Source of the DNA: Herbaspirillum sp. SJZ107 | Lineage (GTDB): Bacteria > Pseudomonadota > Gammaproteobacteria > Burkholderiales > Burkholderiaceae_D | Assembly (NCBI RefSeq): GCF_006715485.1 | Contig: NZ_VFNH01000001.1 | Location: forward strand, 1,240,001-1,304,000 | Direction: 5' to 3' | DNA length: 64,000 nt | Part shown: one piece after another, positions 43,624-52,362 of the stretch | Layout: the number at the start of each line of letters is the position of its first letter | Position numbering within the stretch: position 1 is the stretch's first letter | The notes under the pieces: generated by a model | The model's database searches: none | The model's input: the letters and a program-made list of their open reading frames with translations, nothing else | What the model was told of the DNA's origin: nothing | Made by a program: the position numbers and the translations under genes

Positions 43624-44946
43624 ATGAACAACAATATCGGCAAGGGGGCGTACGCCGACCCCGCCATCCTCGAACGCGGCTACCGCAAGGCCACCTGGCG
43701 CCTGATCCCGTTCATCTTCATCTGCTACCTGTTCAACTACCTGGACCGGGTGAACGTCGGCTTCGCCAAGCTGGAAATGCTCGACGCCCTCAAGCTGAGG
43801 GAAACCGTGTACGGCCTCGGCGCCGGCATCTTCTTCATTGGCTACGTGACCAGCGGCATCCCGAGCAACCTGATCCTGCACAGGCTGGGCGCGCGGCGCT
43901 GGATCGCCGTCATGATGATCTTGTGGGGCGGCCTGTCCGCAGCCATGATGTTCGTCCACAACGCCGGCTCGTTCTATGTGCTGCGCTTCTTCACCGGCGT
44001 GGCCGAAGCTGGCTTCTTCCCGGGCATGGTCTTCTATTTCACCAACTGGTTCCCGACCCAGAAGCGCGGCCAGGTGATGGCGCTGTTCATGTCGGCGATT
44101 CCCGTGTCCGGCCTGATCGGCGGCCCGCTGTCGGGCTGGATGCTGAGCCATTTCCAGTCAGGGCAGGGCGGCCTGGCTGGCTGGCAGTGGCTGTTCCTGC
44201 TGCAGGGCCTGCCGACCGTGCTGCTGGGCGTGGCCGTGCTGTTCTACCTGTCGGACGGCCTCAAGCATGCAAAATGGCTCAGCACGGACGAAAAGGCGGC
44301 GATGCAGGCCGCGCTCGACCTCGACGAGCAGAGCCGCAGCGCCGGCGGCCATGCGGTCCACTCCTTCGGCCAGGTGCTGCGCAACGGCCACGTGTGGCTG
44401 CTGGGCGTGGTCTACTTCAGCATCCAGATGGGCGTGTATGCGATCAACTTCTGGCTGCCCTCGATCATCAAGGCGCTCGGCTTTTCCAGCGCGACCACGG
44501 TCGGCTGGCTGAGCGCCTTGCCCTACCTGTTCGCCGGCATCTTCATGGTGGTGGTGGGCCGCTCGGCCGACGCCAGGGGCGAACGCCGCTGGCACCTGTC
44601 GGTGCCGATGCTGATGGCCCTGGTCGGCCTGATGCTGGCCGCGCACTTCTCCAGCAACGTCGTCATCGTGATGGTCGGCCTGACGCTGGCGACCATGGGC
44701 GCGCTGACCGGCCTGCCGATGTTCTGGCCGCTGCCGGCAGCCTTCCTGGGCAGCGCGGCCGCCGCCGGCGGCCTGGCCCTGATCAATTCGCTGGGCCAGG
44801 TGGCCGGCTTCGTCAGCCCCTTCCTGGTCGGCTGGATCAAGGATGCCACCGGCAGCACCGACGTCGCCCTGTACATCCTGTCGACCGTGCTGCTGGTCGG
44901 CGCGATCCTGGTGATGCTGGTGCCGGCGCGCCTGGTAAATCGTTGA
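43624..44946 (+). CDS. MFS transporter, anion:cation symporter type (sugar acid/glycerate uptake)
   Basis: 440 residues from ATG 43624. Twelve membrane helices; N-terminal LIPFIFICYLFNYLDRVNVGFAK is the hallmark of the ACS subfamily (GudP, GarP, phthalate and tartrate carriers), cited as FNYLDRVNVGFAK, and RFFTGVAEAGFFPGMVFYF is the helix-4 signature. Substrate is inferred from context: CdaR-type regulator divergent, glycerate kinase 16 bases downstream, so glucarate, galactarate or glycerate is likely. Some family members carry tartrate, which also yields glycerate. Confidence 0.9.
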   Translation: MNNNIGKGAYADPAILERGYRKATWRLIPFIFICYLFNYLDRVNVGFAKLEMLDALKLRETVYGLGAGIFFIGYVTSGIPSNLILHRLGARRWIAVMMILWGGLSAAMMFVHNAGSFYVLRFFTGVAEAGFFPGMVFYFTNWFPTQKRGQVMALFMSAIPVSGLIGGPLSGWMLSHFQSGQGGLAGWQWLFLLQGLPTVLLGVAVLFYLSDGLKHAKWLSTDEKAAMQAALDLDEQSRSAGGHAVHSFGQVLRNGHVWLLGVVYFSIQMGVYAINFWLPSIIKALGFSSATTVGWLSALPYLFAGIFMVVVGRSADARGERRWHLSVPMLMALVGLMLAAHFSSNVVIVMVGLTLATMGALTGLPMFWPLPAAFLGSAAAAGGLALINSLGQVAGFVSPFLVGWIKDATGSTDVALYILSTVLLVGAILVMLVPARLVNR

Positions 44947-44962
44947 ACCTGAGGCCACGTCC

Positions 44963-46129
44963 ATGAAAATCGTCATTGCCCCCGATTCGTTCAAGGAAAG
45001 CCTGTCGGCCCTGCAGGTGGCCGCCGCCATCGAAGCCGGCATGCGCGAGGTATTCCCCGACGCCGAGTACGTCAAGGTGCCGGTCGCCGATGGCGGCGAA
45101 GGCACGGTGCAGGCGCTGATCGACGCCACCGGCGGCTGGCGCGTCGAGCAGCGCGTCACCGGCCCGCTTGGCGAGCCGGTCGCCGCCTTCTACGGCCGTA
45201 CCGGCGACGGCGGCGCGGTCATCGAAATGGCAGCCGCCAGCGGCCTCGAACTGGTGCCCCCCGCCCGGCGCGACCCGCGCATCACCACTAGCCGCGGCAC
45301 CGGCGAACTGATCCTGCACGCGCTCGACGCCGGCGCGCGCCGCTTCGTGCTCGGCGTGGGCGGCAGCGCCACCAACGACGGCGGCGCCGGCATGCTGCAG
45401 GCGCTCGGCGCCAGCCTGCTCGATGGCGAGGGCCGGCCGATCGGCCCCGGCGGCGCCGAACTGGCACGCCTTAGGAGCATCGACCTGACCGGCCTCGACC
45501 CGCGCCTGCTGGACAGCGAATTCCACATCGCCTGCGATGTCAGCAACCCGCTTACCGGGCCGCGCGGCGCCTCCGCCATCTTCGGCCCGCAAAAAGGCGC
45601 GACGCCCGAGATGGTCGAGCAGCTCGACGCCAACCTGGCGCACTATGCCGACATCGTCGCCCGCGATGCCGGAGAAAATCATGGCCGCCACCAAGGCGAT
45701 CAGCGCGACATGCCGGGCGCCGGCGCCGGCGGCGGCATCGCGCTGGCGATGGTGGTGTTCCTGCGCGGGCGTCTGCGGCCCGGCATCGAGATCGTCACCG
45801 AAGCGGTGCGGCTGGACGCGGCGGTGCGCGGCGCCGACCTGGTGATCACCGGCGAGGGCCGCATCGACGGCCAGACCGTGAACGGCAAGACGCCGATGGG
45901 CGTGGCGCGCGTGGCCGCGGCGCATGGCGTGCCGGTGATCGGCATCGGCGGCGGCCTGGCGGCGGATGCCGGGGCGGTGCATGCGCATGGCATCGACGCC
46001 GTGTTCGCGGCGGTCAGCCGGCCATGCACGGTGGCGGAAGCGCTGGCGGCGGGCGAGGCCAACCTGCGCACGGCGGCGCGCAATATAGCGGCGGCCCTGC
46101 GGCTGGGGGCAAGCATCGGTCGGCGCTGA
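44963..46129 (+). CDS. Glycerate kinase (GarK/GlxK family)
   Basis: 388 residues with GAGG 7-10 bases before the ATG. Type I glycerate kinase: MKIVIAPDSFKESLSALQVA, PVADGGEGTVQAL, LGVGGSATNDGGAGMLQALG, ACDVSNPLTGPRGAS, FGPQKGA, and ITGEGRIDGQTVNGKTPMGVA. Phosphorylates D-glycerate to 2-phosphoglycerate with ATP, feeding lower glycolysis. One oddity is about ten extra residues (GENHGRHQGDQR) just before the conserved MPGAGAGGG loop. Cotranscribed with the MFS transporter under likely CdaR control. Confidence 0.93.
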   Translation: MKIVIAPDSFKESLSALQVAAAIEAGMREVFPDAEYVKVPVADGGEGTVQALIDATGGWRVEQRVTGPLGEPVAAFYGRTGDGGAVIEMAAASGLELVPPARRDPRITTSRGTGELILHALDAGARRFVLGVGGSATNDGGAGMLQALGASLLDGEGRPIGPGGAELARLRSIDLTGLDPRLLDSEFHIACDVSNPLTGPRGASAIFGPQKGATPEMVEQLDANLAHYADIVARDAGENHGRHQGDQRDMPGAGAGGGIALAMVVFLRGRLRPGIEIVTEAVRLDAAVRGADLVITGEGRIDGQTVNGKTPMGVARVAAAHGVPVIGIGGGLAADAGAVHAHGIDAVFAAVSRPCTVAEALAAGEANLRTAARNIAAALRLGASIGRR

Positions 46130-46385
46130 GGGCGTACGGGGCCGATATCATGTGCTTTCTGGTCAGTCTGACTAGCGCGGCACCGTTTCAATTCATGTGG
46201 CGCTTGTCGGCCACCGCGGCGGCGTCTTTTTTAATTGTAAAGACGAAGCCTTATGTGGCTCGCAGAGTTATATAGAAACGTCATCAACATTTGCTTTATT
46301 GTTGGTTTGTAAATATTCATTCTGCATAAATTCAGCTTTTGATGCACTATGAAGTCTTCCGCCGAAGTTCGTATTTCGAATTTAA

Positions 46386-47146
46386 TCATTGGCCCGAGGT
46401 ATGGGGAAAATCATCACTTATCGCGACGCCCGTTCGTTTAAAATTCGCGATTCTGGTTAATAAGGAAATAACTCTAAACTTCCCATAGAATGTGTGCACT
46501 ACTGTTATAGATGAGGTCAGTTCATCCTCATCAACTAGGCTATCCATACCCATAATCTTGAGGTTGTAGATCTCTTGGTTTCTAATTTTTTTTCCTACGA
46601 ACGAGAAGTTGATCGAAGTGAGGGTGTCGCTAAGCATAAAGTTATCCATGAAGTCTTTGGCGTTCTCATGAATTTCCTTGCCACCTTCACTAAAAAACTT
46701 GTGATTTAGATCATGGAATCTATGGTGCACTCTGTAAGAGGCAATATCGAATTTTCTCTTAATTTTCTTAGCAATAACTCCGTAAGTTAAACAATCAAAG
46801 AAAGCGTTCATTCGTTCCATGTCTACGGGGAATTCGTACCCATCAGCGACACGCACCCGATTTTTCATTATTGTTCTTTCAAGCGCGTTATTATTAAACT
46901 TTAGTTGAGGAAAAACGTTGTTTAGGAAAACATGACTAGCGTCTTTGTCAGTCTGGTCTTTTATGACGTTAAAGCAGATCTGTGCTAAGACGTAAATATC
47001 GTCCTTCGTTTTTTCATTGTTATGTTTAGGGCAGGATTTTACTGTCATCAAATCTAATTTTTTTCGTTCGGAAAAAAAGATTTAGGTGGAATGTGCTCTT
47101 TTGTGTTCCCATGTTCAGAGCATCCCGGGTAGTAACAAGTCGCCAT
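46386..47146 (-). pseudogene. HNH endonuclease-like gene with a frameshift at an A7 run
   Basis: Reading from ATG 47146 gives MATCYYPGCSEHG, then NTKEHIPPKSFFPNEK. The frame then runs into TAG. The adjacent frame resumes with KLDLMTVKSCPKHNNEKTKDD and stays open to 46386. Together these give the full HNH zinc motif (CxxxxC, EHIPP, CxxHNN) that neither frame holds alone. The break is at the 7-base A run (minus strand; 47058-47064): one extra A restores a 253-residue protein. The rest (about 190 residues) is unrecognised. Composition is AT-rich, unlike the neighbours, so recent acquisition is likely. A sequencing error or programmed slippage are alternatives to true decay. If only the downstream part is made, it starts at ATG 47048. 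Confidence 0.75.
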
Positions 47147-47263
47147 TTAAATAGCCTTTAAAATATTTCGTGAATTAGAATTTTTATGGACTTGATTGTC
47201 GTCAGCGCCCCTCGTCTTGCGAGGAATTGATGCATGAATCAGTCGAGATAAAACTAGCCTGAT

Positions 47264-47992
47264 TTAATGTGCTTGCTGGCCGCCAAGATAAGCCGCCACC
47301 ACCTTCGGATCCGTCTTCAGGTTCTCAGCCGGCCCATGCACCGCAATCCGCCCATTTTCCAGCACGTACCCGTAATCCGCCACGTTCAGCGCCGCCTGCG
47401 CAAACTGCTCCACCAGTAGCATGGTCACGCCCTCGAGCTTCAGGCGCGCGATGATGCGAAACACCTCGTCCACCAGGATCGGCGCCAGTCCCATCGAGGG
47501 TTCGTCCAGCAGCACCACTTCCGGATTCATCATGACCGCGCGCGCCATCGCCAGCATCTGCTGCTCGCCGCCGGACAGGGTGCCGGCGAGCTGCGTGCGG
47601 CGCTCCTTCAGGCGCGGGAACAGCTCCAGCGCGCGTTCCAGGTCGCGCCCGATGTCGCCCTTGGGCCGGGCACGGGTAAAGCGCGGAAAGGCGCCCAGCA
47701 GCAGGTTGTCGGTGACGCTCATGGTCGCGAACACGCGCCGTCCCTCGGGCGAATGGGCCAGGCCGGCGCGCGCGATGCGGTGCGAGTCGAGGCCGGTGAT
47801 ATCAATGCCATCGAGCGTCACGCTGCCGCCGCGCGGCTTGACCATGCCGGAGATGGCGCGCATCGTGGTGGTCTTGCCGGCGCCGTTGGAGCCGATCAGG
47901 GTCACCAGTTTCCCTTTCGGGACCTCGAGCGAGATGCCGTGCAGGACTTCGACCTTGCCGTAGGCGGCGTGCAGGTTCTGGATGTTCAGCAT
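47264..47992 (-). CDS. livF: Branched-chain amino acid ABC transporter ATP-binding protein LivF
   Basis: 242 residues. Walker A GSNGAGKTT (34-42), Q-loop region HSPEGRRVFATMSVTDNL (the PEGR motif typical of LivF), signature LSGGEQQMLAMARA and Walker B VVLLDEPSMGLAP, ending AAYLGG. One of the two ATPases energising high-affinity uptake of Leu/Ile/Val or related amides. Last gene of the transporter operon, 10 bases after the LivM-LivG fusion. Confidence 0.95.
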   Translation of the reverse strand: MLNIQNLHAAYGKVEVLHGISLEVPKGKLVTLIGSNGAGKTTTMRAISGMVKPRGGSVTLDGIDITGLDSHRIARAGLAHSPEGRRVFATMSVTDNLLLGAFPRFTRARPKGDIGRDLERALELFPRLKERRTQLAGTLSGGEQQMLAMARAVMMNPEVVLLDEPSMGLAPILVDEVFRIIARLKLEGVTMLLVEQFAQAALNVADYGYVLENGRIAVHGPAENLKTDPKVVAAYLGGQQAH

Positions 47993-48002
47993 GGGTGGTT
48001 CC

Positions 48003-49967
48003 TCAGGCGGCGGCGGAGGCCGGCGAGCCGCCGGCGCCGCCCAGGTAGGCTTCGATTACTTTCGGGTCCGACTGCACCCGCGCCGGCGTGCCTTCGGCGA
48101 TCTTCTGGCCGAAATCGAGCACGGTGACGGTGTCCGAGATCGCCATCACCACGTCCATGTGGTGCTCGATCAGCACGATGGTGATGCCGTGCTCGCGGAT
48201 CTTGCGGATGATCGCCATCAGCTCGCGGATGTCGGGTGCGGTCAGGCCGGCGGCCGGTTCGTCGAGCAGCAGCAGGCGCGGGTCCAGCGCCAGCGCGCGG
48301 CCGATCTCGAGCAGGCGCTGCTTGCCGTAGGGGAGGTTGCGCGCTTCCTCGTCCGCCAGTTCGTCCAGGCCGACGAAGGCCAGGATCGCCTGGGCGCGCC
48401 GCCGTGCGGCCGCTTCTTCGCGCAGGTAGCGCGGCGTGTGCAGCATGGCGTCCAGCCAGGTCGAGCGGAAGCTGTGGTGCAGGCCGACCAGCACGTTTTC
48501 GAGTGCCGTCATCTCGCCGAACAGCTGCACGTTCTGGAAGGTGCGGGCGATGCCGCCGAGCGCGATCTGGGCTGGCGTGCGGCCCTTGATATCCGCACCC
48601 TGGAAGCTGACCTGGCCCGCGGTCGGCTTGTAGATGCCGGTGAGGACGTTCATCATCGTGCTCTTGCCCGAGCCGTTCGGGCCGATCAGGCCGTGCACGC
48701 TGCCGCGCACCACCTGCAGGTCGACCCCGTTCAGCGCCTTCAGGCCGCCGAACTGCATCAGGACCTGGTCGACGCGCAGCAGTTCGCCGCTGGGCGCTTC
48801 GGCGCGCATGCCGGCGAAGGGATCGGACTCCGCCGCCCCGGCCAGCGCATGCGCGTGGCTGCGCCCGCGCCCGAGCAGGCCGCGCAGGAAGCCGACGATG
48901 CCGTCCTGCAGGTAGTAGACCACGAACAGGGTCATCAGGCCGAAGATGGTCAGGCGCCAGTCGACCATGTTGTCGAGCTTGAAGGAGACCGCGGCCAGCG
49001 CCAGCGTCGCCACCACCGGTACGGCGACCCCGCGCGCGCTCGTGCGCTTGCGGGCGAGCGCGATGCCGGCGCCGATCACGGCCAGGACCGCGGCCGTCAC
49101 CGCGATGCGGCGGAACACATCGATGTCCGACAGCAGGCTCGGCAGCATCACCACGATCAGCGCGCCGAGCAGGGCGCCGCTGCGGGTCTTGCGCCCGCCC
49201 ATGATCACGGCCAGCAGGAACAGGATGGTCAGTTCGAAGTTGTAGGTGTTGGGCGAGATGTAGCCTTCCGAGTAGGTGTACAGGCTGCCGGCCAGTCCGG
49301 CGAAGCCGGCGCTGATGACGAAGGCGTACACTTTGTAGCGGTACACCGACACGCCCATGCAGTCGGAGGCGATCGGGCTGTCGCGCAGGGCTTCGAAGGC
49401 ACGCCCGATGTGGGAGCGCAGCAGGCGGTGCACCAGCAACAATGACAGCAGCATCAGGCCGGCCACGGCGTAGTAGTACTGGACTTCGCTCAGGGTGGTG
49501 CCGAAGACGGCGGGCTTGGTCACGGTGATGCCCATCGGTCCTTCGGTCAGGAAGCTCATCTCGTTGATCAGGATTTGCGCGATGGTGCCGAAGGCCAGCG
49601 TCACCATGGCCAGATAGGGACCGGTCACGCGCAAGGCCGGCAGCGCCAGGATGGCGCCGAACAGCGCCGTGACCAGCACGCTGGCCGGCAGCGTCAGGTA
49701 CCAGGCCGCATCCAGCTTCAGGATCAGCACCCCCGCCACATACGACCCGATGCCGAACAGGCCGGCGTGGCCGAGCGAGACCTGGCCGGTGTAGCCGACC
49801 ACGATGTCGAGGCCGAACAGCAGGATCGCATAGATCAGGATGGTCTCGGCCAGATGCACGTAGTACGGATTGGTGAACACCAGCGGATACGCGACCAGCG
49901 CCGCGATGCCCAGCAGCGCAGCGCCCAGGAATCGTTTGCTCATGCGGAGGTGGGTGGCCATGCTCAT
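48003..49967 (-). CDS. LivM-LivG fusion: permease and ATPase of branched-chain amino acid ABC transporter
   Basis: 654 residues from ATG 49967, which overlaps the livH stop by four bases (ATGA). Residues about 10-330 are the LivM permease (TGQVSLGHAGLFGIGSYVAG, RALRDSPIASDCMG, cited in part, and MGGRKTRSGALLGA). A short extra hydrophobic stretch and linker (about 330-400) lead into LivG: Walker A GPNGSGKST (about 428), ARTFQNVQLFGEMTALENVL, Walker B LLLLDEPAAGLTAPD. Fusion fixes permease and ATPase in one chain; this architecture recurs in betaproteobacteria. The linker includes a membrane-like segment, so the permease half has extra helices. Confidence 0.94.
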   Translation of the reverse strand: MSMATHLRMSKRFLGAALLGIAALVAYPLVFTNPYYVHLAETILIYAILLFGLDIVVGYTGQVSLGHAGLFGIGSYVAGVLILKLDAAWYLTLPASVLVTALFGAILALPALRVTGPYLAMVTLAFGTIAQILINEMSFLTEGPMGITVTKPAVFGTTLSEVQYYYAVAGLMLLSLLLVHRLLRSHIGRAFEALRDSPIASDCMGVSVYRYKVYAFVISAGFAGLAGSLYTYSEGYISPNTYNFELTILFLLAVIMGGRKTRSGALLGALIVVMLPSLLSDIDVFRRIAVTAAVLAVIGAGIALARKRTSARGVAVPVVATLALAAVSFKLDNMVDWRLTIFGLMTLFVVYYLQDGIVGFLRGLLGRGRSHAHALAGAAESDPFAGMRAEAPSGELLRVDQVLMQFGGLKALNGVDLQVVRGSVHGLIGPNGSGKSTMMNVLTGIYKPTAGQVSFQGADIKGRTPAQIALGGIARTFQNVQLFGEMTALENVLVGLHHSFRSTWLDAMLHTPRYLREEAAARRRAQAILAFVGLDELADEEARNLPYGKQRLLEIGRALALDPRLLLLDEPAAGLTAPDIRELMAIIRKIREHGITIVLIEHHMDVVMAISDTVTVLDFGQKIAEGTPARVQSDPKVIEAYLGGAGGSPASAAA

Positions 49968-50854
49968 ACCTTCTTGATCGCGGTCTTGCCGAACAGGCCG
50001 GATGGTTTCACGGCCAGCACCAGCAGCAGCAGGACCAGGCCCGGCACTTCCTTGTAGCCGGTGGACAGGTAGAAGCCGGTCGCGGTTTCGGCAATGCCGA
50101 GGATGATGCCGCCGACGATCGCGCCCATGCCCGAGGTCAGGCCGCCGATGATGGCTACCGCGAAAGCCTTCAGGCCGAGCGAGGCGCCCATGGTGGCGCT
50201 GGTCAGCGTCAGCGGCGCGATCAGGGCGCCGGCAAAGGCGGCGGTGGCCGAGGACAAGGCATACGAAAACGTGATCACCAGCCGGGTGTTGATGCCCATC
50301 AGGCCGGCGGCGTCGCGGTCGTTCGAGGTCGCCACCACGGCCTTGCCGTAGATCGAGGTGCGGTTGAAGATCTCGACCGCCAGCATGATCGCCAGCGCCC
50401 CCAGCACCACCGCCACCTGCATCGGCTGGATGTTGGCGCCCAGCACCGTGAACGGTTCCGAGGCCAGCGGCGACGGGAAGGGCAGCACGTCCTTGCCCCA
50501 GATGTTCTCGGCCACGTTCTTGAAGATGATCGCCAGCGCGATGGTCGACATGATCCAGCCGAATTCCGACTTGATGCGCAGCGCCGGCCGCACGCCGATG
50601 CGTTCGACGAACATGCCTTGCAAGGCGCCGAACAGCACCACCAGCGGAATCATCAGCCAGTAGCTCATGTAGGGGCCGCCGTGGATGCCGCCGACCAGCG
50701 ACAGCCCGACCAATGCGCCCAGCATCAGCGCCTCGCCCTGGCCGAAGTTGAGGGTGCCGGAGGTGGCGAAGGTGAGTTGGTAGCCGAAGGCGATGACGGC
50801 GTAGATCATGCCGAGGGCGATGCCGGAGACGACGAGTTGCAGGAGGATGTCCAT
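49964..50854 (-). CDS. livH: Branched-chain amino acid ABC transporter permease LivH
   Basis: 296 residues, eight or so membrane helices. Family stretches: SGIALGMIYAVIAFGYQLTF, TSGTLNFGQGEALMLGALVG and the permease loop KAFAVAIIGGLTSGMGAIVGG, ending with a basic tail AIKKV. Forms the channel with LivM. Overlaps the next gene by four bases, so it is translationally coupled. A single REP-type hairpin (50894-50921) lies upstream, between it and the substrate-binding protein gene. Confidence 0.95.
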   Translation of the reverse strand: MDILLQLVVSGIALGMIYAVIAFGYQLTFATSGTLNFGQGEALMLGALVGLSLVGGIHGGPYMSYWLMIPLVVLFGALQGMFVERIGVRPALRIKSEFGWIMSTIALAIIFKNVAENIWGKDVLPFPSPLASEPFTVLGANIQPMQVAVVLGALAIMLAVEIFNRTSIYGKAVVATSNDRDAAGLMGINTRLVITFSYALSSATAAFAGALIAPLTLTSATMGASLGLKAFAVAIIGGLTSGMGAIVGGIILGIAETATGFYLSTGYKEVPGLVLLLLVLAVKPSGLFGKTAIKKV

Positions 50855-50893
50855 GATTCACCCGATCAGGTGTTGCGTCAGTTGACCTATGCA

Positions 50894-50921
50894 CGTCGCC
50901 CCTGCCTTCGCGGGGACGACG
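50894..50921. repeat. Single REP-type palindrome between the binding protein gene and livH
   Basis: CGTCG plus CCCC pair with GGGG plus CGACG across this 28-base element, with a single-base bulge. It shares the CGTCGCCCCTGC scheme with the pair at 10634-10715. Its place inside the operon could stabilise the upstream binding-protein mRNA relative to the membrane genes. Confidence 0.7.
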
Positions 50922-50942
50922 TTTTACGCTGGCGACTGGGTC

Positions 50943-52100
50943 TTACTTCGCCAGCACCACCCGCCCGCCACGCACCTCGCCGAACTGGGTATTCTCGAAG
51001 TTGATCGCCTCGTGGTCGGTCTTGCTGAACGGCTTGTTGTAAGTGGTGACCACGCCCTCGACCGGCGCGTTCAGGTTTTCCAGCGCCGCCAGGATCTTCG
51101 GTCCTTCGGTGCTGTTGGCCTGCCTGATCGCAGCAGCCAATAAGTACACCGAGTCGTAGCCCTGGGCGGCCGACACCGCCGACGGCATGCGGCCGCCCGG
51201 CGGGTTGTAGGCCTTGAGGTAGGCGTCGATGAAGGCCTTGCGCTTGGGCGTGCTCGGCTCCTGGATGAAGGTTTGCGGCATGCGCGTGCCTTCGCCGTTC
51301 TTGCCGGCGTTGTCGACGAAGTTGGCCATCGACAGGGTCCAGCTGCCGACGATCGGCACCTTCCAGCCCAGCTTCTGCATGCCGTTGGCGATCTGCGCCA
51401 GTTCCGGGCCGATGCCGTAGGTGAGCACGACGTCGGCGCCGGCCTGCTTGGCGCGCAGCAGCTGGGCGGTCATGTCGACGTCGCCGATGTTGTACTTCTC
51501 GACGGCGACCGGCTTGACGCCCTTGGACTCCAGGACTTTTTCGAGGTCGGCGCGGCCGAGCTGGCCGTAGTTGGTGGAGTCGGCCAGGATCGCCGGTTTC
51601 TTGAAGCCGCGCCGGCCGACGGCTTCCTGGGCGATCATCGCCGACTGGATGGTATCGTTGGCGGAATTGCGGAAGGTGTAGTTCTCGGGCTGGCCCTCGA
51701 ACTTCTTGGTGACGACCGAGCCGGTGGCCACGTTGATGAACATCGGGATCTTGCCGTCCTGGTAGAAGCGCTGGGCGGCCAGCGCCACGCCGGTATTGGC
51801 GTAGCCGACCGTCGCCACCACTCGTTCCTTGCTGACCAGCTCTTGTGCGATCTGGACCCCGCGTTCGTTCTTGGCTTCGTCGTCGCGCTCGACCAGCTGG
51901 ATCGGGCGCCCGAGCAGCCCGCCCTTGGCGTTGATCTCGCTGACGGCGAGGCGCACGCCGTCGCGCATCGAGACGCCCATCGGTGCCGAGCCCGCCGTGA
52001 ACGGTCCCGCCACGCCGATCTTGATCGGGTCGGCCGCCACGGCCGCCATCGACCAACCCAGTACAACACTTGCAAACAACGCTTTCGATTTGAAATCCAT
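50943..52100 (-). CDS. Branched-chain amino acid ABC transporter substrate-binding protein (LivK-like)
   Basis: 385 residues from ATG 52100 with RBS AGGAGA. Signal peptide (MDFKSKALFASVVLGWSMAA, cleaved near AVAA/DP), then a type I periplasmic-binding fold: IKIGVAGPFTAGSAPMGVSM, GVRLAVSEINAKGGLLGRPI, SKERVVATVGYANTGVALA. Ligand could be leucine-type amino acids, amides or aromatic acids; the fold alone does not decide. First gene of the livK-livH-livMG-livF operon, and followed by a REP hairpin, which often keeps binding-protein mRNA abundant. Confidence 0.94.
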   Translation of the reverse strand: MDFKSKALFASVVLGWSMAAVAADPIKIGVAGPFTAGSAPMGVSMRDGVRLAVSEINAKGGLLGRPIQLVERDDEAKNERGVQIAQELVSKERVVATVGYANTGVALAAQRFYQDGKIPMFINVATGSVVTKKFEGQPENYTFRNSANDTIQSAMIAQEAVGRRGFKKPAILADSTNYGQLGRADLEKVLESKGVKPVAVEKYNIGDVDMTAQLLRAKQAGADVVLTYGIGPELAQIANGMQKLGWKVPIVGSWTLSMANFVDNAGKNGEGTRMPQTFIQEPSTPKRKAFIDAYLKAYNPPGGRMPSAVSAAQGYDSVYLLAAAIRQANSTEGPKILAALENLNAPVEGVVTTYNKPFSKTDHEAINFENTQFGEVRGGRVVLAK

Positions 52101-52158
52101 TGCCGTCTCCTGTGTTTTATGTGCGTCCGGGCTTGCCCGGCTGGGTCCATCTCGACCG

Positions 52159-52187
52159 ATTGTAGGATAGCAAACGGGCAACAGCAA
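52159..52187 (-). promoter_or_regulatory. Sigma-70-type promoter for the branched-chain transporter operon
   Basis: On the minus strand TTGCTG (52182-52187) and TACAAT (52159-52164) are separated by 17 bases, about 60 bases upstream of the binding-protein ATG. Good match to both boxes and correct spacing. Confidence 0.6.
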
Positions 52188-52270
52188 TTCATTGCTATGA
52201 CGCGATGCAGCATGCGTCATTCATGCAAATGCGTAAGACATACGTAAGGCGCGTGGCGTATGTACAAACA

Positions 52271-52306
52271 AAAAAAGGCCGCGCCAAATGGCGCGACCTT
52301 TTTTGT
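52271..52306 (-). terminator. Rho-independent terminator after the lipoprotein gene
   Basis: AAAAAAGGCCGCGCC and GGCGCGACCTTTTTT pair around an AAAT loop with one mismatch, giving a GC-rich stem flanked by A- and T-runs. It lies about 60 bases after the stop of the lipoprotein gene 52363-52776 on the minus strand. Confidence 0.8.
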
Positions 52307-52362
52307 GGTCCTTCTTTGTTGTCTTTCAACGGTGCAGCCCGTACCGGGCCGCCGGGCGATGC

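Noticed and set aside
46223..46245. CGTCTTT/AAAGACG hairpin as terminator after glycerate kinase
   Set aside because: AT-rich 7-bp stem without a following U-tract; it could be chance at the edge of the AT-rich island.
47209..47223. CCTCG-tcttg-CGAGG hairpin as livF terminator
   Set aside because: Stem is only 5 bp and no T-run follows on the minus strand.
49968..50894. Longer start for the LivM-LivG fusion, reaching 50894
   Set aside because: The added part is an out-of-frame shadow of livH; ATG 49967 overlaps the livH stop by four bases as expected.
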